Of a stretch of 34,934 nucleotides of DNA, positions 7,664 through 14,709 are shown piece after piece. How positions within the stretch are numbered: the stretch's first letter is position 1; every line of letters begins with the position of its first letter. The DNA lies in the IMG/VR virus record IMGVR_UViG_3300011257_000067, positions 1 through 34,934 of that record. One strand, given 5' to 3'. Below the pieces are notes generated by a model. The model worked only from the letters and a program-made list of their open reading frames with translations, was not told where the DNA came from and ran no database searches. The stretch comes from a virus. The translations under genes were made by a program, and so were the position numbers.

Positions 7664-7938
7664 CACTGAAAAAAGACGACGCGATTATCCGCGCTCTGGA
7701 TGCTCTGACATTTGATGCCGGCGACTGGGAACCCGAACACGTCGAGCGCCACCTGAAAGAGCAGATCGCGCTGGCCAAAAAAGTGCTAACCCAAGCCGGT
7801 GCTACAGAATCCATTGCTGCAATCCACGGGAAACTTCTAGACCTTCAGTGTCTGTGTAATTTCGTTGAATGCGGCTTTGATATACATGATCGGGTTGTTG
7901 AGCTGATCAATCTGACAGATGAAGAGGAGGCCCGCTGA
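7660..7938 (+). CDS. Small phage protein of unknown function
   Basis: A 92-residue, mainly helical acidic protein. A GAGGAGAC ribosome site lies within the upstream gene and start/stop codons overlap on both sides. It has two closely spaced cysteines (LQCLCNFVECGF) but not in a full zinc-binding pattern. Not recognised. Confidence 0.68.
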   Translation: MTLKKDDAIIRALDALTFDAGDWEPEHVERHLKEQIALAKKVLTQAGATESIAAIHGKLLDLQCLCNFVECGFDIHDRVVELINLTDEEEAR

Positions 7939-8327
7939 TGTGCGCTACCTGCAATGAAGGCATCTGCACAAATCGCTGTGCCTCAAAAACCATCAGCATC
8001 ACCCCGCACCCGATCCCGGGTGCGGTGGGGGATGAAAACGACTACAAGCCGCAACCCGGCTTTGAAGCGATGTTCCAGGAAGTGTTTGCCGATAAACCGT
8101 TCACCCCTGAACGGTTTCAAGAGGAATATATGCAACGCTTCATCCCCTCGCAACGGGAAGTCGATATCCGCATAAAACTGGAACAATACTACCTACGCAC
8201 CGGCGATAGCGTGAGCAACAAAGAGGCACAGTATCACTGGAGAGGGTTCACCTGGTGGTGTAACAAAAACGGCTATACCGCCGACGATATCAACAGGGCT
8301 AAAAAAGCAGTGAGGGACGAGGGATGA
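7938..8327 (+). CDS. Phage protein with Cys-rich N-terminus, unknown function
   Basis: A 129-residue protein beginning MCATCNEGICTNRCASK, with cysteines at 2, 5, 10 and 14 that could bind zinc. The C-terminal half (YHWRGFTWWCNKNGYTADDINRAKK) looks like a compact helical domain. It overlaps the upstream gene by one base and the methylase gene by four. Not recognised as a family member; a small nucleic-acid-associated protein is possible. Confidence 0.68.
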   Translation: MCATCNEGICTNRCASKTISITPHPIPGAVGDENDYKPQPGFEAMFQEVFADKPFTPERFQEEYMQRFIPSQREVDIRIKLEQYYLRTGDSVSNKEAQYHWRGFTWWCNKNGYTADDINRAKKAVRDEG

Positions 8328-9166
8328 AACCTATCATGCGATATCACGGCGCTAAATTCAGACTGGCGAACTGGGTAATCTCATTTTTCCCTGAACACTC
8401 AACCTATGTAGAACCGTTTGGGGGAGCAGCTGGAGTTCTATTGCAAAAACCGCGATCGCTAAGCGAAGTGTATAACGACCTCGATGAAGACATCGTTAAC
8501 GTTTTTCGTGTAATGCAAGACCAGTCGATGGCACATGAACTCAGACGCCGGGTCGAGTTGACCCCCTATTCTCGGTCTGAATTTGAACTCAGTTACGAGC
8601 CAACCTCCTGTACTATTGAGAGAGCGCGCCGCACTCTCATCAGGGCACATATGGGGTTCGGTTCTGCTGGGGCCACAAAGCATAAAACAGGATTCCGCAT
8701 CGATAGTGCAAGGCTTTATGGAACAGCCGCGCATCTGTGGGCTAAATACCCAGTAAATATCGATGAATTTACCCAGCGCCTGCAGTCCGTTGTTCTTGAA
8801 AATAAAGATGCGGTTGACGTTATCGATAATCACGATCGGGAAGACACGCTTTTTTATGTGGATCCTCCTTATCTTCACTCAACCAGGAAGATGAGAACCG
8901 GTGGGTATTACGCACACGAAATGAGTGATGACGATCATCTCCGCCTGTTAGATAAATTAGTAAAGATTAAAGGAATGGTTGTTTTGTCCGGATACGCCAG
9001 CAATCTATATCGAAGCTGTCTGATCGGGTGGGAGGAACATCAGATCTCAGCCCGCATTAGCGCCGGACGAGGAACCGATACCAGGGTTGAAAGCCTCTGG
9101 TTAAATGCAGTCTGTGCCGATCGCAAAAAACAAACCAACTTATTCAACACAAAGGTGGCTTTATGA
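8324..9166 (+). CDS. D12-class DNA adenine N6-methyltransferase (Dam-like)
   Basis: Transfers methyl from S-adenosylmethionine to adenine in DNA. The 280-residue protein starts with the typical KPIMRYHGAKFRLANWV, has the AdoMet-binding motif VEPFGGAAGVLL (29-40), the ND-LDEDIVNVFR region (51-62) and the catalytic DPPY box at 180-183. This is the alpha-type D12 order found in Dam. Many D12 enzymes methylate GATC, but the target here is not proven. No cognate restriction gene is nearby, so it is an orphan enzyme, probably protecting phage DNA or tuning expression. Its codon usage looks more AT-rich than its neighbours. It overlaps both flanking genes by 4 bases. Confidence 0.92.
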   Translation: MKPIMRYHGAKFRLANWVISFFPEHSTYVEPFGGAAGVLLQKPRSLSEVYNDLDEDIVNVFRVMQDQSMAHELRRRVELTPYSRSEFELSYEPTSCTIERARRTLIRAHMGFGSAGATKHKTGFRIDSARLYGTAAHLWAKYPVNIDEFTQRLQSVVLENKDAVDVIDNHDREDTLFYVDPPYLHSTRKMRTGGYYAHEMSDDDHLRLLDKLVKIKGMVVLSGYASNLYRSCLIGWEEHQISARISAGRGTDTRVESLWLNAVCADRKKQTNLFNTKVAL

Positions 9167-9660
9167 ACGAAGCAGATATGTACCAGGTAACCGTTGCCTG
9201 TGATACCGACGGCTGCGACCACTCATTTGATATGCCCTGGGATGCCACCCTGATGGGTATCGGCCCCGGCGGCTGCATGTACTGCGGTCAGTGCGGTTTA
9301 AATAACGGCTTTACTGTCACTCAAGACCCCGCCCCCGGTGTGCTGGAATTGATGAACGCGAAACCCTATTTCTGCCCGTTGATGAAAACCTACTGGCTGA
9401 AGTTTAAAGAGGGTGAACAGGATCTGGAGATCAGACCCAACGGCCACCGCGGGTGGAACACTAAAAACATTTACCCTGGGCGAAAAATCACCCTGTCAAA
9501 CGGTTATCAGGTGCCTGGGCGCATTACCCGGGTAATCAGTCAGACAGAGGTTGCTAGCCACTTACAGAAAGCTGGTGTCGCCCAGTGGCATATCGATGCG
9601 GTTATCTCAATTTATGGGCCCCGTGATCGCTGGCTGATCGCAAAGACCCGGGAGGTTTGA
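9163..9660 (+). CDS. Zinc-ribbon plus ASCH-like protein
   Basis: A 165-residue protein. Cys14 and Cys19, then Cys38, Cys41 and Cys44 (CMYCGQC) suggest a zinc-binding N-terminus. Residues about 80-150 (KEGEQDLEIRPNGHRGWN, then YPGRKITLSNG and GRITRVI) read like an ASCH/PUA-type fold, a family linked to RNA or modified-nucleotide binding. Start overlaps the methylase stop with a good AAAGGTGG site. The ASCH assignment is by pattern only. Confidence 0.62.
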   Translation: MNEADMYQVTVACDTDGCDHSFDMPWDATLMGIGPGGCMYCGQCGLNNGFTVTQDPAPGVLELMNAKPYFCPLMKTYWLKFKEGEQDLEIRPNGHRGWNTKNIYPGRKITLSNGYQVPGRITRVISQTEVASHLQKAGVAQWHIDAVISIYGPRDRWLIAKTREV

Positions 9661-9662
9661 TG

Positions 9663-9839
9663 ATGAAAACTCTTTCAATACTCTTGTTGATACTGGCCCT
9701 GCAGGGCTGCAATACACAGCAAATGGTCACCCAGTTTCAGAGTGATCTGGTGGTTGCGCAGTCACAGATTAACCAGCTGGTGAACGAGGTCGGCGTTGTT
9801 AAAACCCGGCTGGATTCGATTAATGATCATCAGGAATAA
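9663..9839 (+). CDS. Small predicted lipoprotein
   Basis: A 58-residue protein with a type II signal: charged MK, a hydrophobic run LSILLLILAL and a lipobox LQGC with Cys16. After lipidation the mature chain is a short Gln/Val-rich coil (QSDLVVAQSQINQLVNEVGV). The start at 9663 has GGAGG at 7 bases; an ATG at 9660 is directly adjacent. Position in an early operon, not with the lysis genes, argues against a simple Rz1 spanin role. An envelope-acting function, for example superinfection exclusion, is a reasonable guess. Confidence 0.72.
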   Translation: MKTLSILLLILALQGCNTQQMVTQFQSDLVVAQSQINQLVNEVGVVKTRLDSINDHQE

Positions 9840-9844
9840 CCCAC

Positions 9845-9868
9845 CATCACCGGCCCAGGCCGGTGATG
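9845..9868 (+). promoter_or_regulatory. Strong 11-bp hairpin between genes
   Basis: A perfect 11-base stem (CATCACCGGCC with its complement) encloses only two unpaired bases (9856-9857), just after the lipoprotein stop and 24 bases before the next ATG. No T-run follows, so it is not a standard intrinsic terminator. It may protect or punctuate the mRNA. Confidence 0.5.
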
Positions 9869-9891
9869 TCCGTTTAACGATCGGAGGCATC

Positions 9892-10095
9892 ATGACAAAG
9901 AAAGCAAAATTACAGCCCACCGCTAAAATTGCCCAGTCGGTGGTTGAGGGGGTGGCCGGTATACGGGATCCGGTTGCGGCGGTTCTGTGGGCTGAAAAGA
10001 AAGGGTATAAATCGGGCCATAAATTCACCTTTCGGGGTAAAAAGTGTCGGGTGTGGCAGGCGGGGCACTATGCGGCGTACTTCAATGATGAGTGA
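9892..10095 (+). CDS. Small basic phage protein of unknown function
   Basis: A 67-residue basic protein starting MTKKAKLQPTAKIAQS, with a good GGAGG site (9882-9886). The last half (KSGHKFTFRGKKCRVWQAGHYAAYF) looks like a small beta domain. It closes the early operon: a terminator follows at 10115. Not recognised. Confidence 0.65.
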   Translation: MTKKAKLQPTAKIAQSVVEGVAGIRDPVAAVLWAEKKGYKSGHKFTFRGKKCRVWQAGHYAAYFNDE

Positions 10096-10114
10096 CCGCG
10101 AGGGGGAAATGAAC

Positions 10115-10140
10115 AAGGGTGCTGCTGCACCCTTTTTTAT
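10115..10140 (+). terminator. Intrinsic terminator of the early operon
   Basis: An 8-base stem AAGGGTGC / GCACCCTT with a TGCT loop (10123-10126) is followed by a T-run TTTTTTATTTT. It stands 20 bases after the last early gene. Confidence 0.85.
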
Positions 10141-10198
10141 TTTGCGGTAAAGTGGCGGCGGTGTTAACCGATGAAGTCTATTAGATAAGGAAAATTCG

Positions 10199-10690
10199 AT
10201 GACTAAACAATCAAAACATGTCGTAAAGTTTAAGGAACGTCACGCCTTAAGAGATGAAACCATTATTGCCTGGTCTGATGGATATATAGGAGAGGCGATG
10301 GGCTCAGGGTCTAAGGCACAGAAGAATGGCGCTTTAATCGTGACAGAATCAAGAGTTATTTTTTATCGGAAAGGGCTATTTGGTGAAGTTCTTGAAACAA
10401 TACCGCTTAAAAGTCTTACATCGGTAGAGCGTAAATCGACAATGGGTTTTCGTGTTATTCGACTGCATGCCAGCCATGATGATTTGGAATTTAAAACATT
10501 TTCTAAAGATGGTGAGGCAGAAGTTATTGCCGCGATCGAATCAGGTCGATCTGAACAACCTATTTCTGCGCCCGTTAACAAAGAAGACAGTTTGGATAAA
10601 TTGAAAAAGCTGGCTGAACTTAAAGAAATGGGCGCTATCACTCAGGAAGAGTTTGATTTAAAGAAAACGCAGCTGTTAGCGGATGCGTAG
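10199..10690 (+). CDS. PH-like domain protein with C-terminal SHOCT domain (cargo gene)
   Basis: A 163-residue protein. Residues about 18-115 form a beta-rich unit ending in a helix (ALIVTESRVIFYRKGLFG, IPLKSLTSVERK, VIRLHASHDDLEF) typical of bacterial PH-like domains. Residues 131-161 (LDKLKKLAELKEMGAITQEE, then FDLKKTQLL) match the SHOCT short helical module. No signal peptide or membrane segment. An AAGGA site precedes the start. The gene is isolated between two intrinsic terminators, looks more AT-rich than its surroundings and lies between early and late regions, all features of a moron expressed from the prophage. Related proteins occur in many bacteria and phages without a settled function. 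Confidence 0.82.
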   Translation: MTKQSKHVVKFKERHALRDETIIAWSDGYIGEAMGSGSKAQKNGALIVTESRVIFYRKGLFGEVLETIPLKSLTSVERKSTMGFRVIRLHASHDDLEFKTFSKDGEAEVIAAIESGRSEQPISAPVNKEDSLDKLKKLAELKEMGAITQEEFDLKKTQLLADA

Positions 10691-10710
10691 TGTTTATATT
10701 AAATAAATCT

Positions 10711-10732
10711 GGGCGCATTAAGCGCCTTTTTT
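10711..10732 (+). terminator. Intrinsic terminator after the PH/SHOCT gene
   Basis: Stem GGCGC / GCGCC (10712-10716 with 10722-10726), loop ATTAA, then six T. It overlaps the stop codon of the convergent regulator gene, so it separates two converging transcripts. Confidence 0.75.
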
Positions 10733-11023
10733 CATGGCTGCAATAAAGATCAGCAGCGCTTTTCTCTGCACCTCTGTGAGTTCGGCTATCTCTTGTTCCA
10801 GCTCATCGCCGGGCGGGTTGTCCAGCAGCAGCTGATTGGGGGTTATATCCAGTTCTTCACACACCGCTAATATTTGACGTTCCTTCATCTCTTTACCTGT
10901 GCGCCAGCCACTAATTGAACTAATTGAGAACCCTCGCCGGCGTGACAGCTCTCTAACTCCGATATTCTTTTTTGCCATGATCCTGACCAGTCGTGCTCCC
11001 CTTTTTTTATGGAGTGTCTGCAT
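10718..11023 (-). CDS. XRE-family helix-turn-helix regulator
   Basis: A 101-residue regulator. The HTH spans about residues 10-66: RLVRIMAKKNIGVRELSRRR, then the recognition helix region FSISSISGWRTGKE and a closing helix ILAVCEELDITPNQLL. The C-terminus (ELEQEIAELTEVQRKALL) likely mediates dimerisation. No peptidase domain. I kept the start at 11023 because the first HTH helix needs it, although the ribosome site there is poor; an ATG at 10978 has AGGA very close by. It would control the divergent gap 11024-11251 and may repress the small gene beyond it. It is distinct from the S24 repressor at 1189. Confidence 0.82.
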   Translation of the reverse strand: MQTLHKKRGARLVRIMAKKNIGVRELSRRRGFSISSISGWRTGKEMKERQILAVCEELDITPNQLLLDNPPGDELEQEIAELTEVQRKALLIFIAAMKKGA

Positions 11024-11251
11024 ATTTTGTTGCTATCTCGATACGGCTGAGTGTGAGCGCAGTATACAGTGCTTGATTTTAGTCGATGTTTTTTAACTCA
11101 TAAGTCGCGACAGTGTTAGCTGTGCAATAACAGTTTTGTTTTTTTGTTCAGTATAAGTTAGCAAAATCAATTAAAACAAACGTTTACATACGATAACGTT
11201 TTATAGTTTTCAGGCTGCAACAGCAAAGGGAATTACGAAACTGGAGACGAG
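11024..11251. promoter_or_regulatory. Divergent control region with inverted repeat
   Basis: A 228-base AT-rich gap between the XRE gene (leftward) and a small rightward ORF. It contains the inverted repeat AAACGTT (11178-11184) / AACGTTT (11195-11201) with a 10-base spacer, a plausible operator. A TATACT word on the minus strand near 11062-11067 could be a -10 box for the XRE gene, with no clear -35. In phage P2 the cos site lies beyond the portal gene, so cos might also be in this stretch, but I cannot recognise it. Confidence 0.4.
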
Positions 11252-11422
11252 ATGGATCATATTAAAAAGGACTTAATCAATAACAGTTATGCGCTGATGG
11301 ATTTTTTAGAAGGCTATTTTAGTCAGCCAGGCGAACGGGTGATGTCAGCCTCAGAGCAGACCGGTATTGTGCTGGTATTGCGACAAGTGCGTGAAAACAT
11401 GGAGGGTGCCGTGGTGGATTAA
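11252..11422 (+). CDS. Very small phage protein of unknown function
   Basis: A 56-residue frame beginning MDHIKKDLINNSYALMDFLE and ending in ENMEGAVVD, preceded by a GGAGA ribosome site. It is probably all helical and acidic. Its stop codon abuts the stop of the convergent Ogr-like gene. The divergent XRE gene suggests regulated expression. Not recognised. Confidence 0.55.
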   Translation: MDHIKKDLINNSYALMDFLEGYFSQPGERVMSASEQTGIVLVLRQVRENMEGAVVD

Positions 11423-11692
11423 TCAGAGACTTAAGGCTTTTGACGCCTCATCAAACAGGCGTTGCTGTTCTGCCGGGGGTAATCTCCGCAGACGTTGTAG
11501 TAACATCTGTTCATGTGACTGCGCGGGCGGGTTGATGGTGTGAGAAAATGCCAGCTTCATCACAAATGTGTGGCCGCATTCTACATCCATACACTGGCAA
11601 TACAGATCACGGATATCACCCGGGTTTTCACCCATTGGCACGCTGTGAGATATTCTGGCTTTATAGCCGCAATCTTTGCACTGAATACGCAT
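11423..11692 (-). CDS. ogr: Ogr/Delta-family zinc-finger late activator
   Basis: Homologue of P2 Ogr, which activates late promoters together with the host RNA polymerase alpha subunit. From ATG 11692 the 89-residue protein begins MRIQCKDCGYKARISHS and continues YCQCMDVECGHTFV, giving the zinc quartet Cys5, Cys8, Cys34 and Cys39, in the family spacing. A GGGGGA ribosome site precedes it. The frame is open to an ATG at 11746, which would add 18 residues with another C-C-x-x-C; that start has no ribosome site. The C-terminal 30 residues (RLRRLPPAEQQRLFDE) are an extra helix. It lies downstream of the portal gene on the same strand, so it may feed back on its own late transcript. Confidence 0.85.
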   Translation of the reverse strand: MRIQCKDCGYKARISHSVPMGENPGDIRDLYCQCMDVECGHTFVMKLAFSHTINPPAQSHEQMLLQRLRRLPPAEQQRLFDEASKALSL

Positions 11693-11759
11693 GTGTTCCC
11701 CCGAAAACATAACGGATTCAGAATAACATATTTCACAGCAAACCATTATTAATTAAGGC

Positions 11760-12788
11760 TTAATCGGGGATGTCAAAGTTTATTTTCTTGCCGTTTTTAA
11801 GGTGTTCATTTACGGAGTGCATAAACACCATCGCCTTCGGCCCTATTTCGTTTCTGATGTATACATCACTGATCTTTTGAATATCACCAAACCCGGCTGT
11901 ATTCTCCGGTTTTACCCCGGCCAGACTGGGTTGCATTCGGTGTGCGACTAATACTTCATCAGCTGATATTCGTTTAATCCGCTCAAACTCATCTTTCTGA
12001 CTAATATCGCCGATCGGGATTATCTGCACCGCTTTTTCGCCGCCGTTGGGGATATTTATAAACATTGATTTAAAATTACCAACCCCTTTGCCCGCTCGGA
12101 TATCATTTATTATTTTGCTTTCGACTTCTTCAGGCATGTTCGGGTCGTTGGTGTAGAAGATATACCCCATGTGACTGCCGTTTTTAAAATACCGTCGCCG
12201 AAACAGCGTGGCATCTTCACCCAGTAATGCAGCTTGCAGCCCGCCCATAAATTGCGGTAACCCATAAATGGTTTGTAGTGGGTCATACTCTTTTATGTGA
12301 ATGACCTCCCCAGGATCAAACCAGATCTTGTCACCGTTGCGCTTTAGCATGCAGTACGCTTTGCCCCCATAGGGGTGATTGCCATAGCGCATATTAACGC
12401 CCGGCAGGTGCCCCAGTCGCAGCTGCTGGCCAAAGGCGTTGGTAAATATCTGTAGGTAAGCATTACCGGTGGCTTCAAAGTCCAGCGCGGCTTTATACAG
12501 GTCCATCAATGACAACAGTGGTGAGGGGATATACCGCTGAACCAGCAGGTTGCGTTTGAAGTAGATACAGCTGCCGTGGTGGGCGTTGGCCGACATCGTT
12601 TGTATCAGCCCGCGCTGGCTGACAGGCGGCACGTAGAAGTCCTGTATATCATCCAGAAAGGTGCCCAGATAATCGGTCAGGCTGTTATCCAGCACGCTTT
12701 CAGGGTCGCCAAAGGTAAACGCCATCGGCTTGCCGTTGGCACTGCTTGGGCGTGTCTCATCCATAACGGCTTTTTCGTCTGTTTTCAT
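11760..12788 (-). CDS. Q: Portal protein (P2 gpQ-like)
   Basis: Forms the dodecameric portal ring at the capsid vertex through which DNA is packaged. The 342-residue length is close to P2 gpQ (344), and the sequence carries the family hallmarks: FTFGDPESVLD near the start, DFYVPPVSQRGL, FEATGNAYLQIF, the LLGEDATLFRRRYFKNGSHM block and the conserved VLVAHRMQPSLAGVKPENT near the C-terminus. It starts inside the terminase gene (32-base overlap), so both are translated from one leftward late transcript. Confidence 0.95.
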   Translation of the reverse strand: MKTDEKAVMDETRPSSANGKPMAFTFGDPESVLDNSLTDYLGTFLDDIQDFYVPPVSQRGLIQTMSANAHHGSCIYFKRNLLVQRYIPSPLLSLMDLYKAALDFEATGNAYLQIFTNAFGQQLRLGHLPGVNMRYGNHPYGGKAYCMLKRNGDKIWFDPGEVIHIKEYDPLQTIYGLPQFMGGLQAALLGEDATLFRRRYFKNGSHMGYIFYTNDPNMPEEVESKIINDIRAGKGVGNFKSMFINIPNGGEKAVQIIPIGDISQKDEFERIKRISADEVLVAHRMQPSLAGVKPENTAGFGDIQKISDVYIRNEIGPKAMVFMHSVNEHLKNGKKINFDIPD

Positions 12789-14535
12789 AGTTCAACGGCT
12801 CTTTTATCAGTGCGTGCATAATCGCCCAGGCAGAATCAGCATGGCCCGTGGCTTCGGTACGTCCGGCGGCATAGGTGATGGTGCCGCCGCGGGTTGAGGT
12901 TTGGCGAATAGTCATAAAGCCGGCGGCGATATCTGACCAGGACTGGTCCCAGATGATGCGCCCCGCGCCGATCACCGATATCGCTTTCATGACGAGCTCT
13001 ATTTTCACATCGACGCTGTAATGTATAGCCTGCGCTCTGGGGTAAAACGCCTGCACCATATCAAACACGCCATAACCGATGCCGGTGGTATCGATGCCGA
13101 TATGTTGCACGTTATAGCGCTTGGTGATGGCCTCTATCTGTTTCGCCTGGAACTGAAAGTTAACCCCGCGCCAGCTGTGTTTTTCTAACACGATAAAGTG
13201 GGGGAACTGTTCAGAGGGGGGCGCCAGCACCACACAGGTGGCGTTGTCGGTGGTGCGGCTGGGGTCATACCCCACCCACACTGGCCGGTCATCCCAGGGG
13301 CGTGGGCTGTTAGGCTTAAACGATTTGATCTGTTCGTGAATATCCGTGAGGCATTTTTCCAGCTGTTTCAGCTTAAACACGCTCTTTTTGTCATCGATGA
13401 ACATGCAGCGGAACAGCTGATTGAACTCATCTTCGCTGTATTCCAGTTCAAGTTCTGCGAGGTCAAACAGATCGCAGCCACCGGCTACGGCGTCATCTAT
13501 TGTGACGATGTTACGCCACTGGCCATCCCCGCATTTAACCCCCTCGCTCAGCTCTTTAGGGCTGGGGAATGACACCACCGGTTTATTGCGTTTACGCATC
13601 CGCTCATTAAAGGTGTCCATATTCCAAAACGGGTAGGCATCATGGCTTTTGGCTGAAGGGGTTGAAAAGTAGGTTTTGCGCCATTTTTTATGTGTGGCCA
13701 CGGCGGAGGCGACCTTATTCAACACATTAAAATCGCGGATCCAGAAATATTCATCCACATACACATGGCCGTGATAACCCTGTGATGTTGCGCTGTTGGT
13801 GCTGAGAAAGTGCAGCTCTGCGCCGTTATCCAACACAATGGGGTTGCCGACTAACTTAATGCCGAACCATTCCCGGGCAAAACCGACAATATAGGCCCGG
13901 AATATCTCTGCCTGGGCCCGGCTGGCCGATAGAAATATCTGGTTATCGCCGCTTAAACAGGCATCTTCAAACGCTTCACCCGAAAAATACCAGGTGGCCC
14001 CGGTCTGGCGGCTTTTGAGAATGTCACGTATACGCCGGGTTAATGGGTTTTCTTTGGCTTCAAGCCATTTCACCTGGTAGTCATACAACAGGCCGCGGAA
14101 CTTCTCTTTAAAGTCATCCGCGGTTAAATGGCTGACCTGATTCTGTTTACGCTGTTTGCCTTTCTTACTGCGCCCCTCGCCACCGCTGGGCTGCTCGCTG
14201 GCTTCACCGCTGCCGATCGCTTTTGCTTTTGCCTGGGCGGCTATAAACCGTTCTTCCTGTTTCTGCAGGTTATCCAGCACGCCGGTTAGCCGTTCAATCT
14301 CCCCCAGCTGCTCGTTGCGATCGCCGGGAACTTCGCCACTGACAAGCAGCGTGATGCGCCGCCGAATAGCGTTTGTCGGCGCTTCATGTTTTAGGGCGGC
14401 ATCCCATTTCCCTTGCTGAATCCAGTAATACAGTGTTCGGGTTGGCACGTTTAACTGTTGTGCTATTTCCGGCACTTCATACTGTTTCAGATAGAGCTTA
14501 TGGGCCGCGTCTTTTATCTCAGGGGCATATTTCAT
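12757..14535 (-). CDS. P: Terminase large subunit, ATPase/nuclease (P2 gpP-like)
   Basis: Motor that cuts and pumps phage DNA into the prohead. The 592-residue protein (P2 gpP has 590) has an N-terminal HTH (about 1-45, PEIAQQLNVPTRTLYYWIQQ), a charged linker, the deviant Walker A SRQTGATW (175-182), Walker B VYVDE (258-262) and a C-terminal RNase H-like nuclease with Asp424 (VGYDPSRTTD). I chose the start at 14535 because it matches family length; the frame is open to 14991 but that would run through the divergent promoter gap into gene O. Its ribosome site is weak. Confidence 0.95.
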   Translation of the reverse strand: MKYAPEIKDAAHKLYLKQYEVPEIAQQLNVPTRTLYYWIQQGKWDAALKHEAPTNAIRRRITLLVSGEVPGDRNEQLGEIERLTGVLDNLQKQEERFIAAQAKAKAIGSGEASEQPSGGEGRSKKGKQRKQNQVSHLTADDFKEKFRGLLYDYQVKWLEAKENPLTRRIRDILKSRQTGATWYFSGEAFEDACLSGDNQIFLSASRAQAEIFRAYIVGFAREWFGIKLVGNPIVLDNGAELHFLSTNSATSQGYHGHVYVDEYFWIRDFNVLNKVASAVATHKKWRKTYFSTPSAKSHDAYPFWNMDTFNERMRKRNKPVVSFPSPKELSEGVKCGDGQWRNIVTIDDAVAGGCDLFDLAELELEYSEDEFNQLFRCMFIDDKKSVFKLKQLEKCLTDIHEQIKSFKPNSPRPWDDRPVWVGYDPSRTTDNATCVVLAPPSEQFPHFIVLEKHSWRGVNFQFQAKQIEAITKRYNVQHIGIDTTGIGYGVFDMVQAFYPRAQAIHYSVDVKIELVMKAISVIGAGRIIWDQSWSDIAAGFMTIRQTSTRGGTITYAAGRTEATGHADSAWAIMHALIKEPLNYENRRKSRYG

Positions 14536-14709
14536 GCTGGCAGTGTACGGCTGAAAAACCGAACAACCACGGGGTTTATATGTGCGTTCTTGTGCTGTGC
14601 TGAAGGGCACAATTTTGCACATTGAAAGCGCTTTAAACGGGGTGTTTTCGGGCCTAGTGTTGGGGCATCGATTGAATGCGAACCACACAAGACTGAACAG
14701 GTTTTTACT
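14536..14709. promoter_or_regulatory. Divergent late promoter region, P-Q versus O onward
   Basis: In P2 the corresponding gap carries two Ogr-dependent late promoters. The classical TGT-N12-ACA site is not found here. Instead TTGTGC (14590-14595) and GCACAA (14607-14612) form an inverted repeat with an 11-base spacer, lying between a leftward TATAAA (14580-14575) and a rightward TTTAAA (14632-14637). This is the best candidate for the activator site, but it is a proposal only. Confidence 0.45.

Noticed and set aside
9845-9868. Intrinsic terminator
   Set aside because: The stem is strong but has only a two-base loop and no following T-run; transcription probably continues to 9892.
13198-13572. 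Rightward 124-codon frame inside the terminase gene
   Set aside because: Antisense shadow of a well-supported conserved gene, with no ribosome site or recognisable product.
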